DNA of 64,000 nucleotides from Roseiarcus sp963726105 (lineage in GTDB: Bacteria; Pseudomonadota; Alphaproteobacteria; Rhizobiales; Beijerinckiaceae). The DNA lies in contig CAVSBJ010000008.1 of the NCBI GenBank assembly GCA_963726105.1, positions 25,047 through 89,046 of the forward strand, written 5' to 3'. Position 1 is the first letter of the stretch. Each line of letters starts with the position of its first letter. The notes below the pieces were generated by a model. That model saw only the letters and a program-made list of their open reading frames with translations. It had not been told where the DNA came from and made no database searches. Both the position numbers and the translations under genes were made by a program. This document shows, in pieces, positions 1 through 9,088 of the stretch.

Positions 1-1317
1 TCCACTCGCGAACACAATATCGAAGATACTGCGGTGCGCACCAATCTTGAGGCCGCCGAAGAAATCGCGCGTCAGCTGCGTCTACGCGACCTCGCCGGGC
101 TCATCGTGGTCGACTTCATTGACATGGAGGAATCACGCAATAACCGTGCGGTCGAGAGGCGGATCAAGGACGCGCTGAAAAATGACCGCGCCCGCATCCA
201 GGTCGGCCGCATTTCGCACTTCGGCCTGCTTGAAATGTCGCGTCAGCGCATCCGGACCGGCGTTCTCGAAGGCTCGACGGTGACCTGTCCGCACTGCCAG
301 GGCTCTGGCGTCGTGCGATCGACCGCTTCAATCGCTCTGCATGTGTTGCGTGTGCTTGAGGACGCCCTGATTAAGAGCTCGACCCACGACCTCACGGTGC
401 AAACGCGCACGCCTGTGGCCCTCTACATACTCAATCAGAAGCGCGTCAATCTGCGGGATCTCGAACGCCGGTTTGGCGTCGTGATCGTCGTCGAGGCGGA
501 CAACTCGCTGAGTGGCGCTAACTACTACGCAATAGAGCGCGGTGAGCTGGCAACCGGGGTTAAGAGCGAAGCAGGGTCAGTGAAATCGGTGGCTGAGATT
601 GCGCCGGTCATCGAGGAGATTGGGTCAGTTGGGGCGGAGGAAGATGAGGGCTTAGAGGCCCGCGTCGAGGAGAATGAAGAGGTAGCGCTTCTAGGCGACC
701 ACGAGGGCGGCGCGTTGCTGGAAGAAAGTGAAGTCGGCCGTCGCCGCCGCCGTCGCCGTCGTCGTCGTGGAGAGCGGCCATTCGGGGACAACCCCTCGCG
801 AGAAGCCCCACAGCCGACGGACGAAGGTTTGGCAGTCGTCGCCGAAATAGGGGGTGATCTCGTTGGGTCGAGCGGGGATGCTGACGCCTTCGACCGAAGA
901 GGTGTAGGCAGCGGAGGAGAGCGTCACCGTCGATCGAGAGGTTCGCGCGGTGGGCGAAGTCGATTCCGGCGAGCTGATGAAGAGGCGGCGGTTGAGACGT
1001 CCGCGCCGGGATTCGATTCCCCCCCCCCGATGGTGCTTGAGCAAGAATTCGCTGGGTCCGAAGCAGATTATTCCGCCCCCCCAACGTCCGGTGGCCCGAC
1101 CTCTCATGAAGAGACGCCGACCGTGCTATCTCCGGTCGCTGAGGCGGACGAGCCGGTGACCCGCGCCGCCAATGCGGAGCCGGCCGTCGCTCCGTTTGCT
1201 ACGGCGCCGGCCGAAACCTCGGCCGAGGCGCAAGCAGCTCCGTCATCGACTGAGCCGCCGCGTCCGCGCCGTAGCGGCTGGTGGCAGCGTGCACGCGCGA
1301 GTGTCATTGGGAAATAA
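1..1317 (+). CDS. rne: Ribonuclease E, 3' part (5' end outside window)
   Basis: RNase E cleaves single-stranded RNA and organises mRNA decay and rRNA/tRNA processing. The reading frame is open from base 1, so the start and the S1 domain lie upstream; the first codons read STREHNIEDTAVRTNLEAA, a conserved catalytic-domain stretch. Visible are the DNase I-like core end (LAGLIVVDFIDM), the Zn-link CPHC with following GSG (about residues 97-103 of the visible part) that joins subunits in the tetramer, and the small domain. The C-terminal half is low complexity: acidic stretches, an arginine run (GRRRRRRRRRRGER) that probably binds RNA, Pro/Ala/Glu linkers, and the RRSGWW-type tail that I recall from alphaproteobacterial RNase E. 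A run of ten C lies in the linker. Identity is near certain; the degradosome-binding role of the tail is inferred. Confidence 0.97.
   Translation, partial: STREHNIEDTAVRTNLEAAEEIARQLRLRDLAGLIVVDFIDMEESRNNRAVERRIKDALKNDRARIQVGRISHFGLLEMSRQRIRTGVLEGSTVTCPHCQGSGVVRSTASIALHVLRVLEDALIKSSTHDLTVQTRTPVALYILNQKRVNLRDLERRFGVVIVVEADNSLSGANYYAIERGELATGVKSEAGSVKSVAEIAPVIEEIGSVGAEEDEGLEARVEENEEVALLGDHEGGALLEESEVGRRRRRRRRRRGERPFGDNPSREAPQPTDEGLAVVAEIGGDLVGSSGDADAFDRRGVGSGGERHRRSRGSRGGRSRFRRADEEAAVETSAPGFDSPPPMVLEQEFAGSEADYSAPPTSGGPTSHEETPTVLSPVAEADEPVTRAANAEPAVAPFATAPAETSAEAQAAPSSTEPPRPRRSGWWQRARASVIGK
1019..1028 (+). repeat. Homopolymer tract of ten C inside rne
   Basis: Ten consecutive C residues lie in the linker of rne, and a second run of seven C follows at about 1076-1082. 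The frame after both tracts still leads to the expected RRSGWW tail, so the sequence as given is in frame. Such tracts can slip during replication or be miscounted in sequencing. Confidence 0.9.
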
Positions 1318-1439
1318 ATCATGGAGGGAACAGGCATACGTCGTAGAAGCAGAGTTGGCAGGGCGGCCACACTTGCCGTTGAGCTGTATTCGTCGCTCGG
1401 GTGGACAAGTTCGGTCGTGGTAGGGCGGTTCGAGGCTGT

Positions 1440-2738
1440 TCAATCGCTCCGGCCTGTCGCGCTGTCCGGCGCCGCTGATGCCGCGACTGCCTCCTCGAGG
1501 AGGCGGGCAAGCATCTTCGGCTCTTTGGAGAACCCGGCGTCGATCCATTGCTTCTGAAAGGCGCGGAGCGCCCACCCGACCGCCCGCCCGGCCGCAACGC
1601 GGCGCGCGATCAGGTCGGCCCCACTGATGGGGAGTTTGAGCTCGGGCGCGTTGGCGAGAAACTGATCGGCCGCGCCGAACGCCGTGACGTCCGAGCGCGC
1701 TTCAGACTCAACCTCAGCAAGCGTCAGGCCGTCGCGCGCGGTCTCACGTCCGGCGGTGAACAGCAGGATCCTGAGCCGATGGAACGAGGGCGGCGCCGTA
1801 GCCCCGTGCAGGCCGATCAGAGTCGCGGCGGCGGTTTTGAGCCGGTCGGACTCGGCATTGGTGAGACGCAGTCGGTCGTGCAGCCGCTCGGCGTCTTCGG
1901 GAATCGCGACGCCGAGCGCCGCCAGACGCAGGAGAGCGTCGGCATTCAGCCCACGCTCGGCTTCGATGACGATAAGGCGGCTGAGACGCCTTGGATAGCC
2001 GACGCTGCCAAGGATCGGTTCGAGAAGGCCGCTCTCGCTCATCGTCTGCGCGATGTCGCCCGCACGCGGCGCTGCGAGGAGCTTTAGGAATTCGGCGCGC
2101 ACGCGTTCACGCGAGAGCCGTGCGAGGCCGTCGCGTGCACGGATTGCCGCGGACAGGCCTTCGGGGTCGAGGCCGTTTGCTGCGAAGCGGGCCGAGAAGC
2201 GAAAGAATCGCAGAATGCGCAAATAATCCTCGCGAATCCTCTTGTCGGCTTCGCCGATGAAGCGTACCCGTCTCGCGCGAAGATCATCGAGGCCGCCAAC
2301 GTAATCGTGAACCGCCCCGTCGGCGCTGAGTGAGAGCGCATTGATTGTAAAATCGCGCCGCCGGGCATCGGCGACGAAGTCACGGCCAAACACCACCTTT
2401 GCTCGCCGCCCGTCGGTCTCGACGTCGTCACGCAGCGTCGTCGTTTCGAGCGTGCGCCCATCGACGACGATCGTCACTGTTCCGTGCGAGATGCCAGTCA
2501 GAGCAACCTTGAACCCCGCTCCTCGCGCGCGACGGATGACGACGTCGGTCGTCGCGGTGGTCGTGAGGTCGAAATCGACTGCCGGTTCGCCGAGCGCGAG
2601 ATCCCGGACCGCGCCGCCGACGAGCCGGGTCTCCTCGCCCTCTCCGTTGAGGACCTCGAGCACTCGGCCTAGCGGTCCTTGTTTGAGGAGCGCCTGATCC
2701 TTTAGCTTTCCGTTTGCAAGACCCGGAATGGCGATCAT
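1440..2738 (-). CDS. cca: CCA tRNA nucleotidyltransferase / poly(A) polymerase family
   Basis: Adds or repairs the 3' CCA end of tRNAs, or adds poly(A); class II nucleotidyltransferase family. With the ATG at 2738 the protein has 432 residues. It shows the head motif GGAVRD (41-46), the metal-binding DFD (55-57), the RRDFTINAL neck motif and a helical tRNA-binding C-terminal half. The open frame runs further upstream, but that extension lies across the next gene and is Arg-rich nonsense; the ATG at 2738 overlaps the stop of the upstream DUF6111 gene as ATGA, which suggests translational coupling. It is the last gene of a four-gene reverse operon (DUF1285, Nudix, DUF6111, cca), convergent with rne. 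Whether it makes CCA or poly(A) cannot be decided by eye. Confidence 0.93.
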   Translation of the reverse strand: MIAIPGLANGKLKDQALLKQGPLGRVLEVLNGEGEETRLVGGAVRDLALGEPAVDFDLTTTATTDVVIRRARGAGFKVALTGISHGTVTIVVDGRTLETTTLRDDVETDGRRAKVVFGRDFVADARRRDFTINALSLSADGAVHDYVGGLDDLRARRVRFIGEADKRIREDYLRILRFFRFSARFAANGLDPEGLSAAIRARDGLARLSRERVRAEFLKLLAAPRAGDIAQTMSESGLLEPILGSVGYPRRLSRLIVIEAERGLNADALLRLAALGVAIPEDAERLHDRLRLTNAESDRLKTAAATLIGLHGATAPPSFHRLRILLFTAGRETARDGLTLAEVESEARSDVTAFGAADQFLANAPELKLPISGADLIARRVAAGRAVGWALRAFQKQWIDAGFSKEPKMLARLLEEAVAASAAPDSATGRSD

Positions 2739-2995
2739 TCGAAGCGGCCCGGGATAAGCACGCCGTTTTCGACATGCGCTGGCACATAGACGCCGCGGCC
2801 TCGAGGCGCGAAGGCGTTGACGGCGACAAGGCCGAGCACGGCCATCGCCAAACCAACCAAGGTCATTACCGACACGCGTCCGCGCGTCCAGTGCTCGACC
2901 TCGAGCGGGTAGCGGGCGCGCAAGGCAAGATAAACCGCATAGACCGCGAACGGGCTCAAGAAGAGCACCAGCGGTTCGAGGACGGTCCTGCCCAT
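2735..2995 (-). CDS. DUF6111-like small membrane protein
   Basis: Small protein (86 residues) with two hydrophobic segments: LEPLVLFLSPFAVYAVYLAL near the N-terminus and VMTLVGLAMAVLGLVAVNAF in the middle. The start at 2995 overlaps the stop of the Nudix gene, and its own stop overlaps the start of cca; both overlaps are ATGA. Length, topology and position between a Nudix gene and cca match the uncharacterised DUF6111 family of Hyphomicrobiales, recognised from memory. Function unknown; probably an inner-membrane protein. Confidence 0.75.
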   Translation of the reverse strand: MGRTVLEPLVLFLSPFAVYAVYLALRARYPLEVEHWTRGRVSVMTLVGLAMAVLGLVAVNAFAPRGRGVYVPAHVENGVLIPGRFE

Positions 2996-3651
2996 CAGGA
3001 AAACAGCTTTTCGTAGAGGTTGCGCAGAATGCCCGCGGTTGCGCCCCAAATATACCGCCCCTCATGCGGCATGGCATAGTATTTGCGCCGCCGTCCCGCC
3101 CACTCCCGCTCCTCGAGGCGGTGGTTGGCCGCATCCATCAGGAAGGCGAACGGCGTCTCGAAGACCTCGTCGACCTCGAGCTTGTTGACCGTGAGCGCGA
3201 ACGAGGGCTCGACCAGGGCGACGAGAGGCGCGACGCGAAACCCGGTCCCGGTGAAAAAGGGATCGAGCCAGCCGAGCGGCTCGACGAACCTCGCCTCCAG
3301 CCCGATTTCTTCCTGCGCCTCGCGCAATGCGGCGTCGTGCGGGCCTTCGCCCGCGTCGATCTTGCCGCCCGGAAAGGCCACTTGACCCGAGTGGGCGCGC
3401 AAGTCAGAGGCCCGCAGGGTCAAGAGGACAGTGAGGCCGCCGGGCCGGTCAATGATCGGCAGGAGCACGGCAGCTGCACGCCATGGCGCGAGTACAGATA
3501 GCTCCGGCGGCCGCCCATCGAGAGCGCCGTCGCTCATGCTGCTTGGCACTGCCCGCTCGAGGTCCGCGAGGCTCAGCGAGGGCCTAAGCTTCTGCTGCGC
3601 GCGTGCGCGCAGGGAGGTCGAACTTGGGTCGGAGACGGGGTCGACGCTCAA
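2995..3651 (-). CDS. Nudix hydrolase, CoA pyrophosphatase-like
   Basis: Predicted to hydrolyse coenzyme A or its derivatives to phosphopantetheine and adenosine 3',5'-bisphosphate. The sequence carries the CoA-pyrophosphatase motif (LLTLRASDLRAHSGQVAFPG) followed at once by a complete Nudix box (GGKIDAGEG..., REAQEEIGL), so the metal-binding Glu residues are present. I chose the TTG at 3651 because it overlaps the stop of DUF1285 as TTGA, the same coupling seen at the next two junctions, and it gives 218 residues; an ATG further upstream (3699) would lie well inside DUF1285. Family assignment is firm, substrate is inferred. Confidence 0.88.
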   Translation of the reverse strand: MSVDPVSDPSSTSLRARAQQKLRPSLSLADLERAVPSSMSDGALDGRPPELSVLAPWRAAAVLLPIIDRPGGLTVLLTLRASDLRAHSGQVAFPGGKIDAGEGPHDAALREAQEEIGLEARFVEPLGWLDPFFTGTGFRVAPLVALVEPSFALTVNKLEVDEVFETPFAFLMDAANHRLEEREWAGRRRKYYAMPHEGRYIWGATAGILRNLYEKLFS

Positions 3652-4271
3652 AGCCCCTCGATTTCGCTCGCCAGGCACATGGGAAAGAAAACACCGCACG
3701 AGCGCACACCGAACCAGTCCTGATTCGCGATGCGCTCCGTCTGGCCAAGCGCAACAAGATCATAGAACAGCGCTCGTTTGATCAAGGCCCAAAGGTCGCC
3801 CCGCACCCTGACATAGGGCTTTAAGCCCTCGGCAGCGCCGCGCTCGAACCGAAGCACGTGCTCGGAATCGACCGTCACCAGGTCTTCGACATTCGTCCGA
3901 AAAATCAGCCGCCGTTCGTTAACTTCGTCCTCGATGCGCATCTCTATCGCCATGAAAGGCGCGTCGTCGACCTTGATCCCGACCTTTTCGGCCGGCGTGA
4001 CGAGAACATATCGCTCAGTTTCCTTGCGCAGAACCGAGGCGAATAGCTGCACAAGCGGAAGCCGCCCAATCGGCGAGCCACAATAAAACCATGTTCCATC
4101 GGCAGCGATGCGCATGTCGATATCGCCGCAGTCGGGCGGATTCCAAGAAGGCGCCGGTCCTACGCCGCGCAAACGCCCAGTCGCCGCCTCGCCGAGTCCT
4201 CGCAGAGCTCCTTCCGGCGCGCGCGCTGGCTCTGCGTCACTCTGGCGTTTTTTCGTGGGCGAATCTGACAT
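3648..4271 (-). CDS. DUF1285 domain-containing protein
   Basis: First gene of the reverse operon leading to cca. The 207-residue product has a disordered, charged N-terminus (about 1-40), then the DUF1285 fold with features such as PPDCGDIDMRIAADGTWFY and the C-terminal FYDLVALG segment. DUF1285 proteins are small, cytoplasmic and of unknown function; the family is widespread in proteobacteria. The gene diverges from the MoxR operon, sharing about 100 bp of upstream DNA. Confidence 0.85.
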   Translation of the reverse strand: MSDSPTKKRQSDAEPARAPEGALRGLGEAATGRLRGVGPAPSWNPPDCGDIDMRIAADGTWFYCGSPIGRLPLVQLFASVLRKETERYVLVTPAEKVGIKVDDAPFMAIEMRIEDEVNERRLIFRTNVEDLVTVDSEHVLRFERGAAEGLKPYVRVRGDLWALIKRALFYDLVALGQTERIANQDWFGVRSCGVFFPMCLASEIEGL

Positions 4272-4374
4272 CTGCGCGCTTGGGGCTTGCGTCGAACTAA
4301 CGCCTGTTCAATTTAGTGCGCCTAAAGAGAAAACGAAACTGTAAGCCGTCCGTGGTGGCGCAAAGGACAAGTTG
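4272..4374. promoter_or_regulatory. Divergent intergenic region, DUF1285 operon / MoxR operon
   Basis: This 103-bp gap separates two head-to-head operons and must hold both promoters unless they start inside coding DNA. Its middle is more A+T-rich than the genes on either side (around 4305-4340). The AAAGGA at 4362-4367 is a good ribosome binding site for the ATG at 4375. I could not assign -35/-10 boxes with confidence. Confidence 0.4.
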
Positions 4375-5376
4375 ATGAGCGTGACCAATATCGCCGATCC
4401 GGGCCAGCTGACCCGGGACGCCGACGTAGCGCTGGAGCGCATCGCCGCCGCGCGTGCTGAGATCGGCAGCGTCATTTTCGGCCAACAGCGTGTCGTCGAC
4501 CTGACCCTCGCGACGTTGCTCGCGGGTGGACACGGATTGTTGATCGGTGTTCCGGGCCTCGCAAAGACCAAGCTTGTCGAAACTTTGGGAATTGTCGTCG
4601 GCCTCGAGGCCCTGAGGGTGCAGTTCACGCCAGATTTGATGCCGACCGACATTCTCGGCTCCGAGGTGATGGAGGAAGGTCACGACGGCAAGCGTGGCTT
4701 CCGCTTCATCAAAGGTCCGATCTTCGCCCAATTGCTAATGGCGGACGAGATCAATCGAGCCAGTCCGCGCACCCAGTCAGCGCTACTCCAGGCGATGCAG
4801 GAGCACCATGTCACCGTCGCGGGAGCACGTTATGATCTGCCGCGGCCATTCCATGTTTTGGCGACCCAGAACCCGCTGGAACAGGAAGGCGCCTATCCGC
4901 TTCCCGAGGCGCAGCTCGATCGCTTCCTTTTGCAGATCGACGTTGGCTACCCGGATCGGGCGGCCGAACGCCAAATTCTGATCGAAACGACGGGGGAGCG
5001 CGAGGCGCGCCCAAAGCCGGTGATGACGGCGGAGGATCTGATGGCGGCGCAACGGCTCGTGCGGCGCGCGCCCATCGGCGATCGAGTGGTCGAGGCGATA
5101 CTCGACCTGGTGCGGGCCGGCCGCCCAGGCGAAGGCGACCCTGAACTTACCAAGGGTATCGGCTGGGGTCCCGGCCCGCGCGCGGCCCAGGCGCTGATGC
5201 TGGCCGCTCGCGCGCGGGCGCTGGTCGACGGGCGCTTGTCGCCTTCGCTCGACGACGTCGCCACCTTGGCCGAGCCCGCGCTCAAACACCGCATGGCGCT
5301 AAGCTTCGCTGCCCGCGCAGAAGGTGAGACGATTTCTGCGGTGATCGGAAGGCTTGTGGCCAAGACGGTCCAATGA
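4375..5376 (+). CDS. MoxR family AAA+ ATPase
   Basis: MoxR ATPases act as chaperones that mature or insert metal into partner proteins, usually together with VWA-domain proteins encoded next door. The 333-residue protein has Walker A GVPGLAKT (58-65) and Walker B LLMADEINRASPRTQSALLQ, plus the pore/sensor region with PLPEAQLDRFLL. The ATG at 4375 follows AAAGGA; a TTG just before it is less likely. It is the first gene of a four-gene forward operon with DUF58, DUF4159 and an amidotransferase-like protein, spacing 19, 3 and -4 bp. Nothing links it to methanol oxidation specifically. Confidence 0.93.
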   Translation: MSVTNIADPGQLTRDADVALERIAAARAEIGSVIFGQQRVVDLTLATLLAGGHGLLIGVPGLAKTKLVETLGIVVGLEALRVQFTPDLMPTDILGSEVMEEGHDGKRGFRFIKGPIFAQLLMADEINRASPRTQSALLQAMQEHHVTVAGARYDLPRPFHVLATQNPLEQEGAYPLPEAQLDRFLLQIDVGYPDRAAERQILIETTGEREARPKPVMTAEDLMAAQRLVRRAPIGDRVVEAILDLVRAGRPGEGDPELTKGIGWGPGPRAAQALMLAARARALVDGRLSPSLDDVATLAEPALKHRMALSFAARAEGETISAVIGRLVAKTVQ

Positions 5377-5395
5377 CTCGACGGTTTTCTGCGCG

Positions 5396-6301
5396 ATGAC
5401 GCTCCCCGCCTCCATACGTCGCGAAGCCGCGACTCTCTCTGCCCGCCTGCCAAGCCTGGTCATCGCGGGTCGCCGCGTGGCGCAGACGGTGCGGCACGGT
5501 GTTCACGGCCGGCGGCGCGCGGGCTCGGGCGAAACCTTCTGGCAATTTCGGCCGTTTCTTTCTGGCGAGCCGTCGTCGCGCGTCGACTGGCGTCGCTCCG
5601 CACGCGAGGAGCGCGCCTTTGTCCGTGAGCGCGAATGGGAGGCGGCGCATACGGTCTGGATCTGGTTCGATCGCTCGGCCTCGATGCAGTTCGCCTCGAC
5701 TCTGGCGCCGGTCTCGAAGATCGATCGGGCGGCTTTGCTTGCGCTCGCTTTTGCGGACCTTTGCGTGCGCGGCGGCGAACGGGTAGGTCTGCTGGGCCTT
5801 ACGAGACCATTGGCGACGCAAGGCGTCGTCGAGCGCTTCGCCGAAGCGATCGCGACGGACGAGCGACTCCGCGGGCCCTCGCAAGCCGCATTGCCGCCCG
5901 CATTGCCCGCCGCGCCACGCTCGATGGTTCTCATGATCGGCGATTTCCTCTCGGAGCCCCAAGATGTCGCGCAAGCGATCCGGGCCGTGAGCGCGGAGGG
6001 CGCGATTGGCGAACTGGTGATGATCGTTGATCCGATCGAGGAGATCTATCCGTTCTTCGGCAACACGGAGTTTCTCGATCCCGCCGGTTCGTCGAGCTTA
6101 GTTATGCCGCGGGCGCAAAACGTGCGCGACGCCTACCTTGCGCGCCTTGCCGCGCATCGAGAAAGGATCAGGTCGATCTGCGCCCGCTCAGGCTGGGGTA
6201 TGAGCATCCATCGGACCGACGGATCTCCAGCGGAGATGCTGCTGACGCTGCGCATGCGCCTTTCCGCGTCCGAACCCGGCGTGGGTCTGAGGAGCGCCTG
6301 A
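5396..6301 (+). CDS. DUF58 domain-containing protein
   Basis: DUF58 proteins are the usual partners of MoxR ATPases and carry a von Willebrand-type fold. The 301-residue product has the conserved FRPFLSGEPSSRVDWRRSAR segment near residue 45-65 and a MIDAS-like strand WIWFDRSASMQF (DxSxS) about residue 85-96, where a metal ion would bind. There is no transmembrane N-terminus. Start at the ATG 19 bp downstream of the moxR stop. Probably a cytoplasmic or membrane-peripheral substrate or regulator of the MoxR ATPase; its cellular target is unknown. Confidence 0.9.
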   Translation: MTLPASIRREAATLSARLPSLVIAGRRVAQTVRHGVHGRRRAGSGETFWQFRPFLSGEPSSRVDWRRSAREERAFVREREWEAAHTVWIWFDRSASMQFASTLAPVSKIDRAALLALAFADLCVRGGERVGLLGLTRPLATQGVVERFAEAIATDERLRGPSQAALPPALPAAPRSMVLMIGDFLSEPQDVAQAIRAVSAEGAIGELVMIVDPIEEIYPFFGNTEFLDPAGSSSLVMPRAQNVRDAYLARLAAHRERIRSICARSGWGMSIHRTDGSPAEMLLTLRMRLSASEPGVGLRSA

Positions 6302-6304
6302 ACC

Positions 6305-9088
6305 ATGCTGGGGCTCCCGCTCGCCTTTGCCGCACCTGCTGTTCTGGCGGCGCTGATTGGCCTCGTTGGGCTCTATTTCCTGTTGCGGGTCACGCCGCCA
6401 AGCCCCCGACAAGCGATCTTTCCGCCGCTGCGACTGCTTATCGGGCTCAATCCGAGCGAGACGACGCCGGCGCGCACCCCTTGGCCAATTCTGGCGCTCC
6501 GGCTCGCAATCGGGGCGCTTATCATTCTCGCTATGGCCGAGCCATTGTGGAACAGCTTGGCCGCGCTCTCCGGATCGGGGCCGCTCCTGATTTTGATCGA
6601 CGACGGATTTGCCGCGGCGCCGGCCTGGGATAAGCGAATCGACTTCGCGCGGGAACGCGCATCGGCGGCGGCGCGCTCTGGTCGAATCGTGGCGATCAAG
6701 GCCCTCTCGCAGCGCGGCCAGGACATCGCGCCGCTGGACAGATCCGAGGTTGAAGGTCGGTTGCGTTCGCTGGCGCCCGTTCCCCATGCGCCGGACCGCG
6801 CGGCGGCTTTGCCAGCCATCAAGCGCTTTTTGGCCCGCGAGCCTGGGACGGACATCTTGTGGATCGCGGACAGCGTCGAGCTCGGCGGGGCAAGCGCCTT
6901 TTCGATTCAGCTCGCGTCGATCGCGCATTCGGTGGAGGTCGTGACTGACGGCAGGGGTGCGCTCGCGCTTGGCGGCGCCGACAACGAGGCGGGGGCGCTG
7001 ACCGCGCAACTGACGCGGTCGGATGCACACGCTCCGACGACGGGGGCGGTGCGCGCCCTCGACGCTCAAGGACGCGAAGTTGGCCGGGCGGTTTTCGACT
7101 TCAGCGGGAAATTGGCCGTCGCTGCGCGCTTCGATATGCCGGTTGAATTGCGAAATGACGTCACGCAAGTCGTCGTCGACGGCGAACGCTCAGCGGGCGC
7201 GGTATGGCTGATCGATGAGCGCTCGCGCCGGCGTCGGGTCGCCATTGCTTCGGGCGCGAGCGCCGATGTCGCGCAGCCGTTGCTCGCCCCCAACTATTAT
7301 CTCAAGCGCGCCCTGCAGCCGTTCGCCGATATCAGCGAGTGGCATGATTCTTCGACTGATCCTATTGTCTCGCTGCTCGAGCAAAAACCCTCAGTACTTG
7401 TGCTCGCCGATATGAGCGTGGCTCCAGGCCCGGAGCTCGACGCAATCACTCTGTTCCTCGACGATGGCGGCGTGCTGCTGCGCTTCGCCGGCACTCGCCT
7501 GGCCGCCGGCGACGATACTTTGACCCCTACCGCTCTTCTCCGAGGCGGACGCCTGCTGGGCGGCGCATTATCCTGGGAGAGCCCAAGGCACATCGCATCG
7601 TTCGAGGCGGGCAGCCCGTTCTTTGGCCTTGTCGCGCCGGACGAAGTGACGGTGACGCGCCAAGTGCTCGCGGAGCCGGAGTCCGGACTCGCGGAGAAGA
7701 CCTGGGCGCGTCTCGCTGACGGGACGCCGCTCGTCACAGCGGAGCGGCGTGGCAAGGGTCTCATCGTGCTGTTTCATGTGACGGGTGACACCACCTGGTC
7801 GAATCTTCCCTTGTCGGGTCTGTTCGTCGACATGCTGCGCCGTATCGTTGCGGAAGCCGCTGCGCCGGGCCAGGGCGCTACGAAAGCGAAAGTCGGTGAG
7901 CACGGAACCGTGCGGCCGCCCATGCGCACGCTGAACGGTTTCGGGGTTCTTGGCCCGTCGCCGGCGCAAGCTGAACCGATAGGCGATGATTTTTCCGGCG
8001 TTGGCGACTCGCTTCACCCGCCGGGCTTTTACGGGGCACGCGAATCGTTGCGGGCGGTCAACGCCCTGGCCACCGGGGAGAAGTTGGCTCCCGCCAATTA
8101 TGGGCCGCTTGTCGTGCATGAAGGCGCGCTGGCGATCGCGCCGCCGGTCGATCTCCGCCGCTGGTTCCTGCCGGCGGCTCTCGTGGGGCTGATGATTGAT
8201 GCGTTGGTTTCGATCTGGCTGATGGGGGGCGCGCCGTTCCGACGGAATGGAGCGCTCGCCGCCCTTGCCATCGTTAGCGCGCTTGGGCTCGCGACTGTCC
8301 CGCACCAGGCCCGTGCCAGCGAATCTTCGCCGATCTCCGATCGCGACATCGATGCGGCTCTGTCCACCCGGCTCGCCTATGTCGTGACCGGCGACGCGTC
8401 GGTGGATGAGACCTCCAGGCTCGGTTTGACAGCGCTGACGCGTGTGCTCGCTTCCCGCACTTCAGCCGAACTTGCCGAACCGGCCGCGCTCGATCCGGCA
8501 CGCGACGAACTCGCGTTCTATCCGCTCATTTATTGGCCAATTGTCGCTGGGCTGTCGCAACCCAAGCCCGAGGCTCGTGCGCGCATCGCCGCATTCATGA
8601 AAAATGGCGGCACGATGGTTTTCGACACCCGCGACGCGTTGGCGGCGCGTCCGGGCGGGCCGCCGACCGCCGAGGCGCTTTGGCTGCGCGCCCTCCTTGA
8701 GGGGGTCGACGTGCCAGAGCTTGAGCCCGTGCCGCACGATCACGTGCTGACCAAGACCTTCTATTTGCTCGACCGCCTCGTTGGCCGCACCGCGATCGGG
8801 CAGACGTGGATCGAGGCGCTCCCGCCGCCTGACCCGAACGACCGGGTTCAGCATCCCGCGCGAGCCGGGGATAGTGTTTCGCCGATCATCATCGTCTCGG
8901 ACGATCTTGCGGCGGCGTGGGCGGAAGACGCCGACCGGCGCCCGCTCTATCCACTGATTCCCGGAGGGGCGCGCCAGCGCGAACTCGCCCTGCGCAGCGG
9001 CGTCAATCTGGTCATGTACACGCTCACCGGCAATTACAAGGCAGACCAGGTCCACGCCAAGGACATTCTGGAAAGGCTGACGCGTTGA
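6305..9088 (+). CDS. DUF4159 domain-containing membrane protein with BatA N-terminus
   Basis: A 927-residue protein starting 3 bp after DUF58. The N-terminus is BatA-like: two transmembrane helices (about 8-26 and 58-78) around an IFPPLRLLIGL loop. A periplasmic or cytosolic VWA/amidotransferase-like middle follows, then a membrane segment near residue 620-635 and another about 650, and a C-terminal DUF4159 domain (about 690-925; LAYVVTGDASVDETSR, FYPLIYWPI, GGTMVFDTRD). Such three-part proteins are typical in MoxR-DUF58 operons of alphaproteobacteria and are thought to be envelope complexes; the biochemical role is not established. Confidence 0.9.
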   Translation: MLGLPLAFAAPAVLAALIGLVGLYFLLRVTPPSPRQAIFPPLRLLIGLNPSETTPARTPWPILALRLAIGALIILAMAEPLWNSLAALSGSGPLLILIDDGFAAAPAWDKRIDFARERASAAARSGRIVAIKALSQRGQDIAPLDRSEVEGRLRSLAPVPHAPDRAAALPAIKRFLAREPGTDILWIADSVELGGASAFSIQLASIAHSVEVVTDGRGALALGGADNEAGALTAQLTRSDAHAPTTGAVRALDAQGREVGRAVFDFSGKLAVAARFDMPVELRNDVTQVVVDGERSAGAVWLIDERSRRRRVAIASGASADVAQPLLAPNYYLKRALQPFADISEWHDSSTDPIVSLLEQKPSVLVLADMSVAPGPELDAITLFLDDGGVLLRFAGTRLAAGDDTLTPTALLRGGRLLGGALSWESPRHIASFEAGSPFFGLVAPDEVTVTRQVLAEPESGLAEKTWARLADGTPLVTAERRGKGLIVLFHVTGDTTWSNLPLSGLFVDMLRRIVAEAAAPGQGATKAKVGEHGTVRPPMRTLNGFGVLGPSPAQAEPIGDDFSGVGDSLHPPGFYGARESLRAVNALATGEKLAPANYGPLVVHEGALAIAPPVDLRRWFLPAALVGLMIDALVSIWLMGGAPFRRNGALAALAIVSALGLATVPHQARASESSPISDRDIDAALSTRLAYVVTGDASVDETSRLGLTALTRVLASRTSAELAEPAALDPARDELAFYPLIYWPIVAGLSQPKPEARARIAAFMKNGGTMVFDTRDALAARPGGPPTAEALWLRALLEGVDVPELEPVPHDHVLTKTFYLLDRLVGRTAIGQTWIEALPPPDPNDRVQHPARAGDSVSPIIIVSDDLAAAWAEDADRRPLYPLIPGGARQRELALRSGVNLVMYTLTGNYKADQVHAKDILERLTR

